From: Volvariella volvacea V23
Taxonomy: Eukaryota > Basidiomycota > Agaricomycetes > Agaricales > Pluteaceae
DNA length: 64,000 nucleotides
Direction of reading: 5' to 3'
NCBI GenBank assembly: GCA_000349905.1
Contig: KB722739.1
Span: 1,610,809-1,674,808 of the forward strand
The notes under the pieces were generated by a model. It saw nothing but the letters and a program-made list of their open reading frames with translations. It ran no database searches and was not told the DNA's origin. Shown here in pieces: positions 49,701 through 60,086 of the stretch; position 1 is the stretch's first letter, and every line of letters begins with the position of its first letter. The position numbers were made by a program, and so were the translations under genes.

Positions 49701-51727
49701 GGGTGGCCCTTCCGATAGCCTCTCTTCGAACATTCCCTAAGCTAGCTTATGGAGCAAAAGTTGCGAGAATCGTGTCCACCAGATGTGAAGTCATGGTAAT
49801 GGTTGACTAAGTCGACGCAGCCCTCCCTAAGAGCTGGTCTCTACGAGCTCTCCTCGATCTCGAAGCGGAAACACGTTGCAGGACTGATGGTCTCTTCATC
49901 TTGGCACCGCTATGGGTTCTGGATCTTCGGTGTATTTATGTCTTTGTGTTGTAATGGTGACGTCTCTCCATCCATCATGTGGCCCACGTTATTCAGGACA
50001 AACCGCCTGTGATACAGGGATGATAAGCACGACGCAATGCCCACAAATGCCACCCAATAGGCATCGAGACATTGCTCTCGTTGAACAATGTCTACGCACC
50101 CAATCACCGAGGAGAAGCTTGAACGCCATGCATGATGTTCGACCAAAACATAGGAGCAGAGTAAATTGGCGCGTTCCAAGCAAAGTCGTGGGCCATTAAT
50201 TCCGAAAAAAATGCACGCCGGACACAAACGTGCATTGCACGCAGGCAATGTGCTATCTTCGTCGAGCATCGGCGAACAGCCTCGCCAGGAATTGGTTTTG
50301 AAAATGTGACTGGAAGAAAAGATCCCAAGGTAGAATTGCGAAATCCTACGCTGTATGGCAATCCAGCACCAGATCCGACGTAACCGGCTATTCGGTTGGG
50401 GTGCGTGGATAAGCAGCGATGGTGTTCGCACGGTCTATCCTGACCGGGGTGCTTTGACACACCTCCCCCATCGAGCGATAGGTGTCTGTCGGCAGCCGAA
50501 GGGTGAAGTGATGGGATTCCTCACCTGCTCCAGTCGTGAGAGGTGGTTCGGGCAATTTCCTGCCCGCAAGCTGGAAGGTGTCTGGGCGGGTGAATTGGTG
50601 CATCAGCTGGAATATGTAAGGATGTAAATTACAATAAGAATTCGATCAGGGTATCGAACCAACCAAAGCGCAGATGAGGGTAATGGACAGGGCTGGGAGA
50701 TGGGCTTCCCTCGATCGTTCGGGTGAGGATGATCAAATGGGTTTCAACAGGATTTTCAAGTGGTGAAGAAGCTTCTGAGAAGAGGGAATAAATTTGATTG
50801 ATGATGTATTAGTGACTGAACCTGATAGAAAACGCGCGGGCGCTGCCTGCCGGAACGGTGGGTCGCCACTGCTCGCGTCGACGTCAGCAGAAAGCGTATC
50901 TGCTGAGCTGTCGATCAGAGTGCGGTGGCCAGATATCGGTGACGTTAAACGCCCGCCACATCGACGCGCTGGCATGGCGAGAGGAGGTGTCACTGCGGAT
51001 TGGGGCGACAAGGAGCGAGTATTGTGCAGGCATCTGAGATAAATTAAGAAAGAGCACCGAGTATGAATAAAAATTAGTCGCAAAAGTGCCCATTCAAGGA
51101 TTGTCAAAGGGATGGCCACCGAATCGGGATCTGGATGGGGCGAGAGTGATGGCGGATGGGAAAAAGTATCGTAACGGAGGAATGATCGGCTGGATCTGTT
51201 TGGCTCGCATTTAAGAAGACTGGACGAGCGGAGGAAATTCCCAGTGGATGGTCTGGATAAGGAATAATTGTATCCAAGATGGAGGGGCACAGGCAAAGAC
51301 AATACGGCGCTTGGCTGGGGCGTGTTCCTGTCGCGGAGCTGGGAACAAGGAGGGAGGGCGGGGCGAGCTCGCGGGCTGGCCACGGCGGAAGAGTGCGGAA
51401 AGAACACGGCGGGCGAAGCAGAGGCGAGGAAGCGGTGGGCGGGGGATGGCGGGCGGTCGATGGACGGGAGGGGTTGAGATGCCGCTGGATGGGGGGTGAA
51501 TCTGAGGGGTCGCGTGAGGATCGGATTAGGAAAGTGTGGGAAGAGAATATAATAAAAGTGTGACAGGGAAATTGCGGTGAGGATTAGATGGATCTGTATT
51601 GCAACTTAAGATTGAGGACAAGCCATAGCAGGCCCTTTTGAAGCGTTCAAAACCACGACGGGTCCGTCAAACGACGAGCCTCTTCCAACCCGCGTCCCCT
51701 TCCTGGTCTTAATCAGGCGACAAACAG
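46742..51727. other. 5-kb interval without a recognisable gene
   Basis: No gene can be defined with confidence in nearly 5 kb, unusual for this dense window. Fragments worth noting: a CxxC stretch (DLFVCITCKTQLC) at about 47040-47075 that recalls the start of Yippee/Mis18 domains; a 140-codon minus-strand frame at 48097-48519; minus-strand frames at 48599-49159 joined by a possible GTGAGT donor; a plus-strand frame starting MDSAPMQDRNQMQMTDRS at 49344; and a 224-codon minus-strand frame at 50733-51407 in GC-rich sequence that may simply be the leader of the next gene. None shows a full domain. The interval could be a long regulatory region, non-coding RNA or decayed genes. Confidence 0.5.
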
Positions 51728-53937
51728 ATGCTCCCGACCCCTCCTCCTCTGCTAATCCCAAAGTACCATCCCCATTATAATAGTCCCCCCGAGTCCCGTC
51801 CCCGCATCCTTCAGCGCTCCTCCTTTGTCTCTGATATTCCTCGCATCGTCTCGTCTGCTATTTCTCCGGTCCACTCTGACTCTCCTCCCGACTCCGTAGA
51901 CGACGACCACCTCCCGTCGCCGCACTCTCCCGTCGGCTCCTCTGCCAACTACCACTATGCAAATCGTGGTTCGGCCTCATTCAGCTCTCCCATATCCCCG
52001 ACCGAGATGTATGACCAAATCCCGTCCGCCGCGCATTTTCCCAACGCGTCGCACTCCTTCCAGTCCTCCTCCGCCCCCCAGGACTCCTATGCGCTCTCCT
52101 CCCAGTCCCACCACCAGTCTCTTCCCCTCCCAGGCGCGAGGAGCTCCGACGCACTAACCTCCTCCTACATCTCGGACACGCCCTCGCCAATCGACGTCCA
52201 GCCTCCGCCATATCCTCATTCCGTCAGTTCAGCACACACACACGAGCGGTTTCCGCACCCCTCCCCTTCGACCTTCCCTCCCGAGGGGGACCGTTTCCAC
52301 CAGCCCTCGGATTCTTTGCATGACCGCTATTCTCGGAGTACTATTATAAATAAATATCCTGGTAATCCTTCACACCCACAAAACCTGCTGGACAGACGCA
52401 TGTCCGAGCCTGTTCTCAGCACAACGGGACAGTATACCTCAAATCCTAGCCCTGCTGTCGCGGGCCGTTACTTTGACTCGGGCGTGTCGTACGGTCCTCC
52501 ACCCCGGACTGTCCCTCCGTACGTCTCAAGCCTCCAACGGGGCGTCAGCATAGGCTCCTTGAGAGACCTCCGTCAGCAGCAACTTCATTACCCTGCTCAG
52601 GCCGCAATCCGGCACCAGCAGCTTGAGTCTTACACTAGTGGGGTGGGTGATGATTCCCTCTCACCTTTCCAGACCAACTTCTCGGGTGGCGTATTAAACT
52701 CGACCACGAGTGCTGGCCTTCAATATTCGCCTATCGCCGAGAATCCGTATGAAGCCTCACCTCCGGGCACAGCCAATTCGACCTCGAATAATGCCCCTGT
52801 GAGTAACAGTCTTCGCCAAGGACAACCACAAATTGCGCCGCAGTCACATCTTCAACCCCGCCTCTCGCAACTCCCTCAGCAGCCGACCAGCCCCCAAGGG
52901 GGCGCTGATACCAACAATAGCAAAACTTACTCCTTCGTGGCCTTGCCCGGGAACGCCGTAAAGAAGCGGCCACGGAGACGGTACGACGAAATAGAACGGC
53001 TATATCAGTGCTCGTGGCCCGAGTGCACCAAGGCTTATGGGACTCTTAACCACTTGAACGCTCATGTAACCATGCAGAAGCACGGCCAAAAGCGCTCTCC
53101 AAACGGTTCGAACGCTTTCTTTGTTATTTCGTCCTCGGCGTTCCCGACCTGAAGCTGACCTGGTATACCATTGTTATTCCTATCAATGTAGAGTTCAAAG
53201 AGCTTCGTAAGCAATGGCGCAAGGCCAAAAAAGAAGCTGAAGCGGCCAGTCAATTGACCGGGGCCATTCGCCGCAATAGCTTGACGATGCGACCAGACGA
53301 CCGCGACATATATGACTCCCAGAGGTACGGGCCCGGGCAAGTAACCACCCCCTCGACTCAACGTCTTCAATCAGCATCCCATGTGCCCCTAAATATCCCC
53401 TCATCGGTACCAATAACCAACACAGGGTCGGATGGGCGATATCCTGTGGTAGAAGACCACCAATACCCGCTCAGTGACCGTGTCGACTCGATTGAATATG
53501 GCATTGCTGGTAAATCGACTTATAGCAACGAAACGTCCGCGTCGTGGTCGACCGTCATGCCCACTTCCCCCTCCCGCTCTAATTTTTCTCAACAGTATAT
53601 GGCAGTATCCGTCCCCAACCTGTCATCATCGCAGGGCAACCAGCTCCAGGTTGGAATGACTGCAGCGCTCGCTCAGCAACAACCCCACGAACTTTCTCAG
53701 ACCTCGTCAACGGCCAATATACCCATTTCGGGTCGCCTGCCACCCGATAGCACGCTGCTAACGCCGCTGCCAGGATACTCGACTTCGTCAATAATGCCCT
53801 CAATGCAGGATAGCGCACCCGACTTGAGCTATCCTCCGGAGGGCTACGAGTTTTATGGCGATCATACCCAACGACCTGGTACTGGTCATCATGCTGTCAA
53901 TCGCGGTAATGGAGACGAGTTTGAGCGACGTGGTTGA
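51728..53937 (+). CDS. C2H2 zinc finger transcription factor, Con7-like
   Basis: Two exons (51728-53105 and 53192-53937) join in phase to give about 700 residues. The first 410 residues are disordered and rich in Ser, Pro, Gln and Tyr. The DNA-binding core follows: KKRPRRRYDEIERLYQCSWP then ECTKAYGTLNHLNAHVTMQ, a single C-x4-C-x12-H-x5-H finger (about 53010-53080), and directly after the intron EFKELRKQWRKAKKEAE. This exact finger plus basic tail is that of Con7 of Magnaporthe and its fungal relatives, which control conidiation and morphogenesis genes. The remaining C-terminal part is again Ser/Pro/Gln-rich and disordered. Regulation is probably complex, given the long gene-free upstream interval. 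Confidence 0.85.
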
Positions 53938-55500
53938 CTCTGACGCTGGATGTCTGATCGCTGTTATACCTAGTTTGAAGGTAATACATACTAACGTTAT
54001 TTAAGCTTCGACATTCTGTGCAATTCTTGGTTCATTCGGCCAATAGGCAACACAACTCATTTTACACCCATTTGCTGCATCATTACCCCGGATTCGGCCC
54101 TCCTGCTTTCATACCATGTTGGATACGCTGTCGCCCATCTTGAGCACTTAATTCCCCAAAACTACTTCGTGTCTTCTTGCATATAGTTTTCAGCTTTCGT
54201 TTTTCGAACTTTTTTCTACCATAGGTATCCTAGCCGCTGCATTACGTCAATTTGCTACCTGCATACAATACACCCCACAGTTAGTCCTCACCATTCAACC
54301 TGTATACTATCAGATGTTTCTTGACTGGCCTACCCACACCGCAGACGTCAACATATATTCGTGTTGTATTCTGTCCACCCTTTGATCTCTTCGCTTGACC
54401 TCTCGTCGCATCAAGCACGTTGCATCCGTTATGTTATTCACTATCTACTGTTTAGAAATACACGAGCTTTCTGTAGTTCCTATTGCGCAGCGCCCCTGTC
54501 CCACGGTGTCGTCCTAGTTGTCCGTCCCATGTGCGTTTCTCAGCCCTTGTGGAGAGGCGGCTGGAGGGGTCCCACTCGACACAACACACTGTCAAAGGAA
54601 GCTCAGGTTTTGCTTCCGGTGCCGGAACTCTTGCATAATTGAAACTTCCAAAGCTTAACGGAAGCAAATTTATGTGCAGCCGCCACTCGAGCGAACTGGA
54701 ATCATAACGACACCCCAGATGTCGACAGGGCTATAACGTGGTTGCTGTCACTGGTGAGCATCTATCGCATTGTACCCGTTTTCGTGAGTCCCCAATCACT
54801 TCGTGAAGCGGTTCCGCGCCCACTACGCTCAACTGAAGCCGTACGCTTGGATAAGACCCTATCTTCTTGGGACCCTTGAATACAATTAGACCGACCCTTG
54901 GTTTCTGCTTCAAATTAACTTGCCGGACAAGGTAATGTGTATATCCTTGCGCACACGCCAGCAAGAGGGCCCCGCCCGCTGGAGCATTGTTGGCGTCGCA
55001 GTGGGCCTCCCGCGCAGGGCCTCATGTTTTCGAGCAAACGCCGGCGTCAACAAAGCGTGACATGATGAAATACGGACATCAACGAAAAAGTTGGGCATTG
55101 AATGAATTAAACGCGACCCTGGCCATTCAACCTGCCTCCCTAGGAAAGATGACGATCGCAAATGGAACTGTGGAATAACGTCATAATCCTTTGTCAGCAA
55201 GGTCATGGGTCCCAACAATCCCAGCTCCAATTTATAACCCTGCGTTTATGATGAATCTCCCCCTCCTGCCCGTTTTGACTCAAGCACACTTCCGCTTTCG
55301 TCACTCTCCTCCTGTTCGGAATCAAAAGAGCGCATATCAACCACCTTTTGTCATTCTTTTCTCCCGACCTTGGGGTTCGCATTTCACATGAGTTCGCCTC
55401 TGCGAGGCAGCAAAAATAGAAAACCGCGTTTCGTCCTGCCTCAGATACAACTTATTTTCCATATTCTACAAACTTTTTCGCATCGCCGTTTACGCCGTGA
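53938..55500. other. Intergenic region, no gene recognised
   Basis: The first 400 bases are T-rich and are likely the 3' region of the zinc finger gene. Between 54360 and 55500 there are short overlapping open stretches on both strands without motifs. A frame at 55370-55738 overlaps the next ORF in another phase and has a less natural composition. Confidence 0.5.
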
Positions 55501-55771
55501 ATGTGCTGCGGGCTTGATCAAATTGCGTCCGAATTCCAGAGCTCTACGGGCCACATCAGCACACCTAGAAGACAAGCGATTGCTGTCCGAGTCGGCATGG
55601 GTGCTTCTCTGGATTATTCATTTGACCTCTGGGACCCGCAAGGAAACGGGCAAACCTACTTGGTCGTGTTTCGGGACCTCGCAGATTGGAAAATGCCAAA
55701 TGGCAGTTCAAGTGCCACGGGTTGGGTTCTTTCGTTAAGGAACACAACAGCCCAGCCGATATCTCTTAACG

Positions 55772-55786
55772 AAGTCCTGCGGGCAT
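55772..55786 (+). repeat. Target-site duplication, left copy
   Basis: The 15-mer AAGTCCTGCGGGCAT occurs here and again at 55869-55883, on either side of an 82-bp segment that ends in poly-A. Confidence 0.75.
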
Positions 55787-55868
55787 TTACGGTAGGTAGA
55801 GTTACACTTGTATACCTTCGGGGGGCCCGTACGTAGATACAGCCTTAACAGATTTTAAAAAAAAAAAA
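55787..55868 (+). mobile_element. Short retroposon-like insert with poly-A tail
   Basis: An 82-bp segment ends in a run of 14 A (55857-55870, the last two shared with the duplicated target) and is flanked by perfect 15-bp direct repeats (55772-55786 and 55869-55883). This is the signature of target-primed reverse transcription of a polyadenylated RNA. The body has no similarity I can see to the larger insert at 3590-4167. It could be a heavily 5'-truncated LINE or a copy of a cellular RNA. It also contains GTAGGT and CTTAACAG in an order that could act as a 65-bp intron. Confidence 0.6.
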
Positions 55869-55883
55869 AAGTCCTGCGGGCAT
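55869..55883 (+). repeat. Target-site duplication, right copy
   Basis: Second copy of the 15-mer at 55772-55786, directly after the poly-A tail. Confidence 0.75.
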
Positions 55884-55956
55884 GCAGTCACGTAACGACG
55901 ATGCAACGCCTATTGGCACGCAGCGCAGATGTTGTCCACGATCAAGCGCCCTGAAG

Positions 55957-57353
55957 CTCGGTACTTTCCCTCTCTAATTCTATGGGACAGGGGAGACTGC
56001 TTGCAATATGAGCTGTTAATGTAGCGAAAGCGAATAAGACGATGCACACTACCCAGGTGGACACAATATTTTGCCTGACATCGTTCTATGGGGTTGACCA
56101 GCGGTTAGCCACGTCGGCAAAGAACACCACGGTATGATTGTTGCCTGATGCTTGTCAGTTGTCGTCAGCTGAACCGATTCAAGGGCTGTGCGCAGGTTCA
56201 CGATGATCCGAATGTCGAACCGGTAGACGTCCAGCAGCGTTATCCGCGTTGGGCGAGGTGGAGATTATAGGCACGGCCAGATGAGGAAACGGGTGTCCAG
56301 GCTGTGGATTGATGATAACCAAATGGCAATGTACCTGGTGCTGGGATCGGCGGTTTCAGCGCAGCACGCCTTGGTCTTTGTTGAGGCTACCGAGGTACGA
56401 AGGCCAGAGGCGCACAAGTCGGTATACTCGGTGTGGTGTGACCGTCCACTCTATCAACGTGCATGACTAGAGGGGCAAGAGACACTGACGAGGCACACGG
56501 ATCAATGTACAGCCCGGGACGTGTATATGCGTATGACCGATATGTCATTGTCAGCTGATATGGTGTCTTATGAATTTCTGGAGGCCACCGTCGACCACCT
56601 TTCATTACCAGGGATCAGCATCCCAGACCGCGGCGAACGGAAGGGATGTAGCAGGACCCTTCATCGATCGCTGTCATCTAGAATGACTCTGCGCTTTCCG
56701 CGACAGCGTATTGGACGCGCAGAACCCAGACTCTGGAGACAACAGCGGCGAGCCTTACCAAGCCAACCCCTTGTCGTGGGTAAGGATTGTGAGCTGGCAG
56801 ACCACCTGACGATTGCCTTTGTCGATTGGGGGGAAACGAGTTTAAGGGTGCACCCATCCGTGGTATGCTGTAGCTGGGGAAGAGACAGTGTTCCTGCAGC
56901 CAACCCCTGGCAACAGACAACCAAAGGATGGAAATTCCAATGTTCTGTAGAGACTGGGAAGAACCGCTTATGGAATGAGGAGATGTGTACCTACGATCAA
57001 TACAAGTTAGACTACGTGAAAGTTACTAAAATAACTTTCAATATGGTCGTGATAGGGTGAGCCGATAGCTATGTAATCAGGAGTAAGAGGAGAGTAGTTG
57101 AATACAAAAAGGGTGTCAAGGCGGTTCAACAAGCGACCCAGGAGCCCGAGAAGGCGCAAAGGGGAGCGAGAGGGGTTGGACGGTGGACGCGTCGGGGAAA
57201 GTATGCACGTGACGTCATGGATGTCACAGACGATAGGAGATAGGAGGCGAGGGGCTGACAAGCTGCGGGCTCAACTTGCACTACAACATTCCATCTTGCT
57301 ATATCAATCCATCCGACGCGTGTCCCGACAATACTCTCCCTTGCTCGCTCACA
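55957..57353. other. Intergenic region with one unrecognised long frame
   Basis: A 179-codon frame (56521-57060, plus strand) is open but rich in Arg, Ser and Trp, with no motif or exon structure, so I do not call it a gene. A perfect 9-bp inverted repeat with a 6-base loop lies at 57017-57040 (TGAAAGTTA and TAACTTTCA). The last 290 bases before 57354 include an AG-rich then CT-rich promoter-like stretch. Confidence 0.45.
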
Positions 57354-59642
57354 ATGGCACCGCTTGAGCTATCGGACCTCCCACTGGAGCTCTATCTGGA
57401 TCATCTTCTCCCGTTGCTTGAACTCAAAGATCTAGCAAATCTAACGCGTACCAACAAGGCAGGGGCATAGATCTTGATTAAATTTGAAATTGCTCAGCTC
57501 TCGCTTTTCTCGACACAGTTCTTCGACGCCATCTGCAATGACGAAACGTTCTGGAAGCGAAAGATCGAACGCGACCTCAACTTCAATGGCGCAGGAACAG
57601 CTAGAACAAAAGACTGGAAGTTTCTCTACAAACAATATTCCAAACCGGAGCGTAAGTCGTTCCGCAGAGATGTAGCCATCTATTTCATTTAGCAATCACA
57701 GTTTACGTTTGGGGGTAAGGACACTGACATTGCCTTACCTGAGCATAGCTTACTTCGAATAGTGAGATGAGTCGCGGCCGATTAGGGCTAGAGAAGTTTC
57801 CTTCGGGTTATGCAGGAGGAATACCATATCCGACTCGTCTAAAGATACCAGGAGTTCGCGTCGTAAATCTGGTGGCAGGGGGAATGTGAGTTGACCAGCT
57901 GAACACATTGTACTGAAGCTCAGATGGAGTGCATCAAGGTCGTTTCATGCACTGGATTCCGAAGGGAATGTACATGTGTGGGGTACGCTTGATGGTAGTT
58001 CTGGCGCACTTGAAATGGATGGGTTCTCTGAGGGTGGTAAAACGGCAAGAACCCCCTTGCGTCTCCAGATGCCGGAACCGATTCGGACTATAAGGCAGGT
58101 TGTAGTCTCGAATATGCATCAAAAGCTGACAATCCCCAGTTGCGGACGGCTACATTCCGCTGTCCTCGACTCTAAGAAGCAGATCTGGAATTTCCGAAGT
58201 TGGGGTAGACCATTCAGGCTGACTCACCCAGTTCTCTTAGATCATGATCATCTTCCGGTCCAGGTTGAATGTGGATGGACCTTTACGTCGTTTCTCACTG
58301 CCTATGGTGATGTTTTTGTTTGGTGGCCTATGGACGGTGTTTTGGAACAGCAAATCAGGGAAAGAAACCAAGAAATGGACCAAATGCATCCCGAAAAAAG
58401 TGCTATCCCAGAGAAGGGCGTCATCCCTTGTATAACATGGGAGATCGAACACTCTCCACACAAGCTTCCTGCTCTACCGCCCCTTCCGTCGTTACACGGA
58501 TATGTTGCAGATTCGGAGCAAGATGCGCCTAAGCTCGTTCAAATCGCCGCGCTTGATAATCACATTATTGGATTGACCAATTACGGACACGTTCTTAAAC
58601 ACGGTTTTTTAAGCGACGAAACAAACGCTAGTCGTGGTCAATGGGAATATGTATGGAACAACAGCCATCTCAGAGTACTTTGTACTGATCGGTATTCAGC
58701 TGCCCAATTTTAGCCAAACCGACTTAATTAAAGAAGACTCCATATTCGCCACAGGAAAGGCCAGTTTATCTCAGGATCTGAAAATCACACATGTAAAGTA
58801 TTGTCCGTACACAAGATCTTCCGCCTAATCCGAGCTGTACAGATCACTGCACATTATCTCAGTTTCACTGCATATTCCACCGGAGGCGACTCTATCGTCC
58901 TGATGGGTAACGCGGATACGACACCGGATTCCCGGCCTCAGATTATTCCTGAGCTTCAAAATAAATCAGTAATATCTGTTATCCTTGGAGATTATCATAA
59001 AGGTGCAGTTACGTCTGATGGCAAGCTGTTCACTTGGGGGGCGTTTTCCAGTGGAGCACTAGGGCTTGGTGATCCTGCCAGTTTGCCATTGGGATCTCCT
59101 GGAGGGTTTCCAATTGTGCAAAATCGAGCGCATCAGGCACGGCGTATGATGAGGCTCCCAGAACCCGTCGAAACTCCGACGGAAGTTCGATTTGATCACA
59201 AAAGAACGACAAAACGAAAGAAGTTTTGTATCTTCGCCGCCGCCGCAGGATGGCACACTGGAGCTGTTGTCATAGATCAAGAGGTGAGGAACAAAATTGA
59301 TCAGATGTTCTTGTGTTGTCGTCATTATTTGACCATAATTCAAATTCTATACAATCGCTCAATCAGTCCGATGACGATAACGAGGAGGAAAGTGAACCAG
59401 TGACGGATGTGGCACAATCTCATCAAATGCCATCGCATCCGACCGGGCATCCGATTCGTGGCCCTGGAGAGACACCACCTTTCGTTCCCGGCCCAGGGTT
59501 GGGCATATTCCGCATTGGGCTTGCTGGTGCTGGTGCTTTCTCTAGTCAAGGAGGAGCAGGACCATCGAATCCAAGCCCACAGAGCCACCTGAGAAGGAGG
59601 CAGGAGGATTTTGGATTTTCGGATGAATCCCATGATACTTAG
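57354..59642 (+). CDS. SAF1: F-box protein with RCC1-like repeats, Saf1-like
   Basis: The ATG at 57354 gives MAPLELSDLPLELYLDHLLP and LLELKDLANLTRTNK, a clear N-terminal F-box that would bind Skp1 in an SCF ubiquitin ligase. After short introns come FWKRKIERDLNF and DWKFLYKQY, usual in this family. The rest is an RCC1-type propeller: AITVYVWG, GGMSFHALDSEGNVHVWG near 57940, CGRLHSAVLDSKKQIWNFRS near 58140, CGWTFTSFLTAYGDVFVW, LGDYHKGAVTSDGKLFTWGA near 58990 and AAGWHTGAVVID. The tail is acidic then Gly/Pro-rich and ends at 59642. Yeast Saf1 directs turnover of the adenine deaminase Aah1 in quiescence; the target here is unknown. Confidence 0.85.
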
Positions 59643-59864
59643 ATTAAATACGGAATTTCCCTAGATATTTGAATATTGTACCACATGCCTTCATGTATGT
59701 TATCATGATGTCGATCAGGGTCATATGTCCAAATCACAGCTCTCGGAGTGAAATTCATTTTCAGCGGCATACTCTTACGCTCCGAATACGTGTGGCTCAG
59801 CTCCAGTGGCGATCACGGACAGCGGCAATCTAGAAGCTAGGAAAGATAAGGCAAGGGAAAAAAG

Positions 59865-59949
59865 GGCCTGACCGGGAATTGAACCCGGGACCTCCTCGAT
59901 ATTAGTGATACCACCCTAACAAGGAATCATACTACTAGACCATCAGGCC
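59865..59949 (-). tRNA. tRNA-Pro (anticodon AGG), with 14-nt intron
   Basis: The mature part is again identical to the copies at 23189 and 33192. The intron is TGGTATCACTAATA, same length as the first copy but with several changes. A T6 terminator follows on the minus strand. The gene sits between the 3' ends of the F-box gene and the disordered-protein gene; the rest of 59643-60086 shows nothing else. Confidence 0.93.
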
Positions 59950-60086
59950 GACAAAGCGGCGATGAATTGTTAATACCATGGTGGCATCATGTCAGAAGCA
60001 CTGATGCGAAACTCGTAGCTTTCCATTTCTGCTAAACTAGTACACTTTTCTGGGCGTTACAATATTAGTAGTAAACCATCACCTTA

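Larger units (their letters stand above)
55501..55956 (+). pseudogene. Unrecognised small ORF interrupted by a retroposon-like insert
   Basis: From 55501 a frame reads coding-like sequence (AIAVRVGMGASLDYSFDLWD, GQTYLVVFRDLADWKMPNGS) up to NEVLRA at 55786. As the sequence stands it continues through inserted DNA and stops at 55836. If the insert and one 15-bp duplication are ignored, the frame passes directly into CSHVTTMQRLLARSADVV and stops at 55956. That continuation is only 23 codons, so it could be chance. No domain is recognised, and the true start may lie upstream in another exon. Confidence 0.3.

Noticed and set aside
50733..51407. A 224-codon minus-strand open frame.
   Set aside because: It lies in GC-rich, low-complexity sequence just upstream of the zinc finger gene, competes with equally long frames on the other strand, and has no motif; I judge it fortuitous.
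56521..57060. A 179-codon plus-strand open frame.
   Set aside because: The composition is Arg/Ser/Trp-rich, without domains or introns, and a frame of this size can occur by chance in 64 kb at this base composition.
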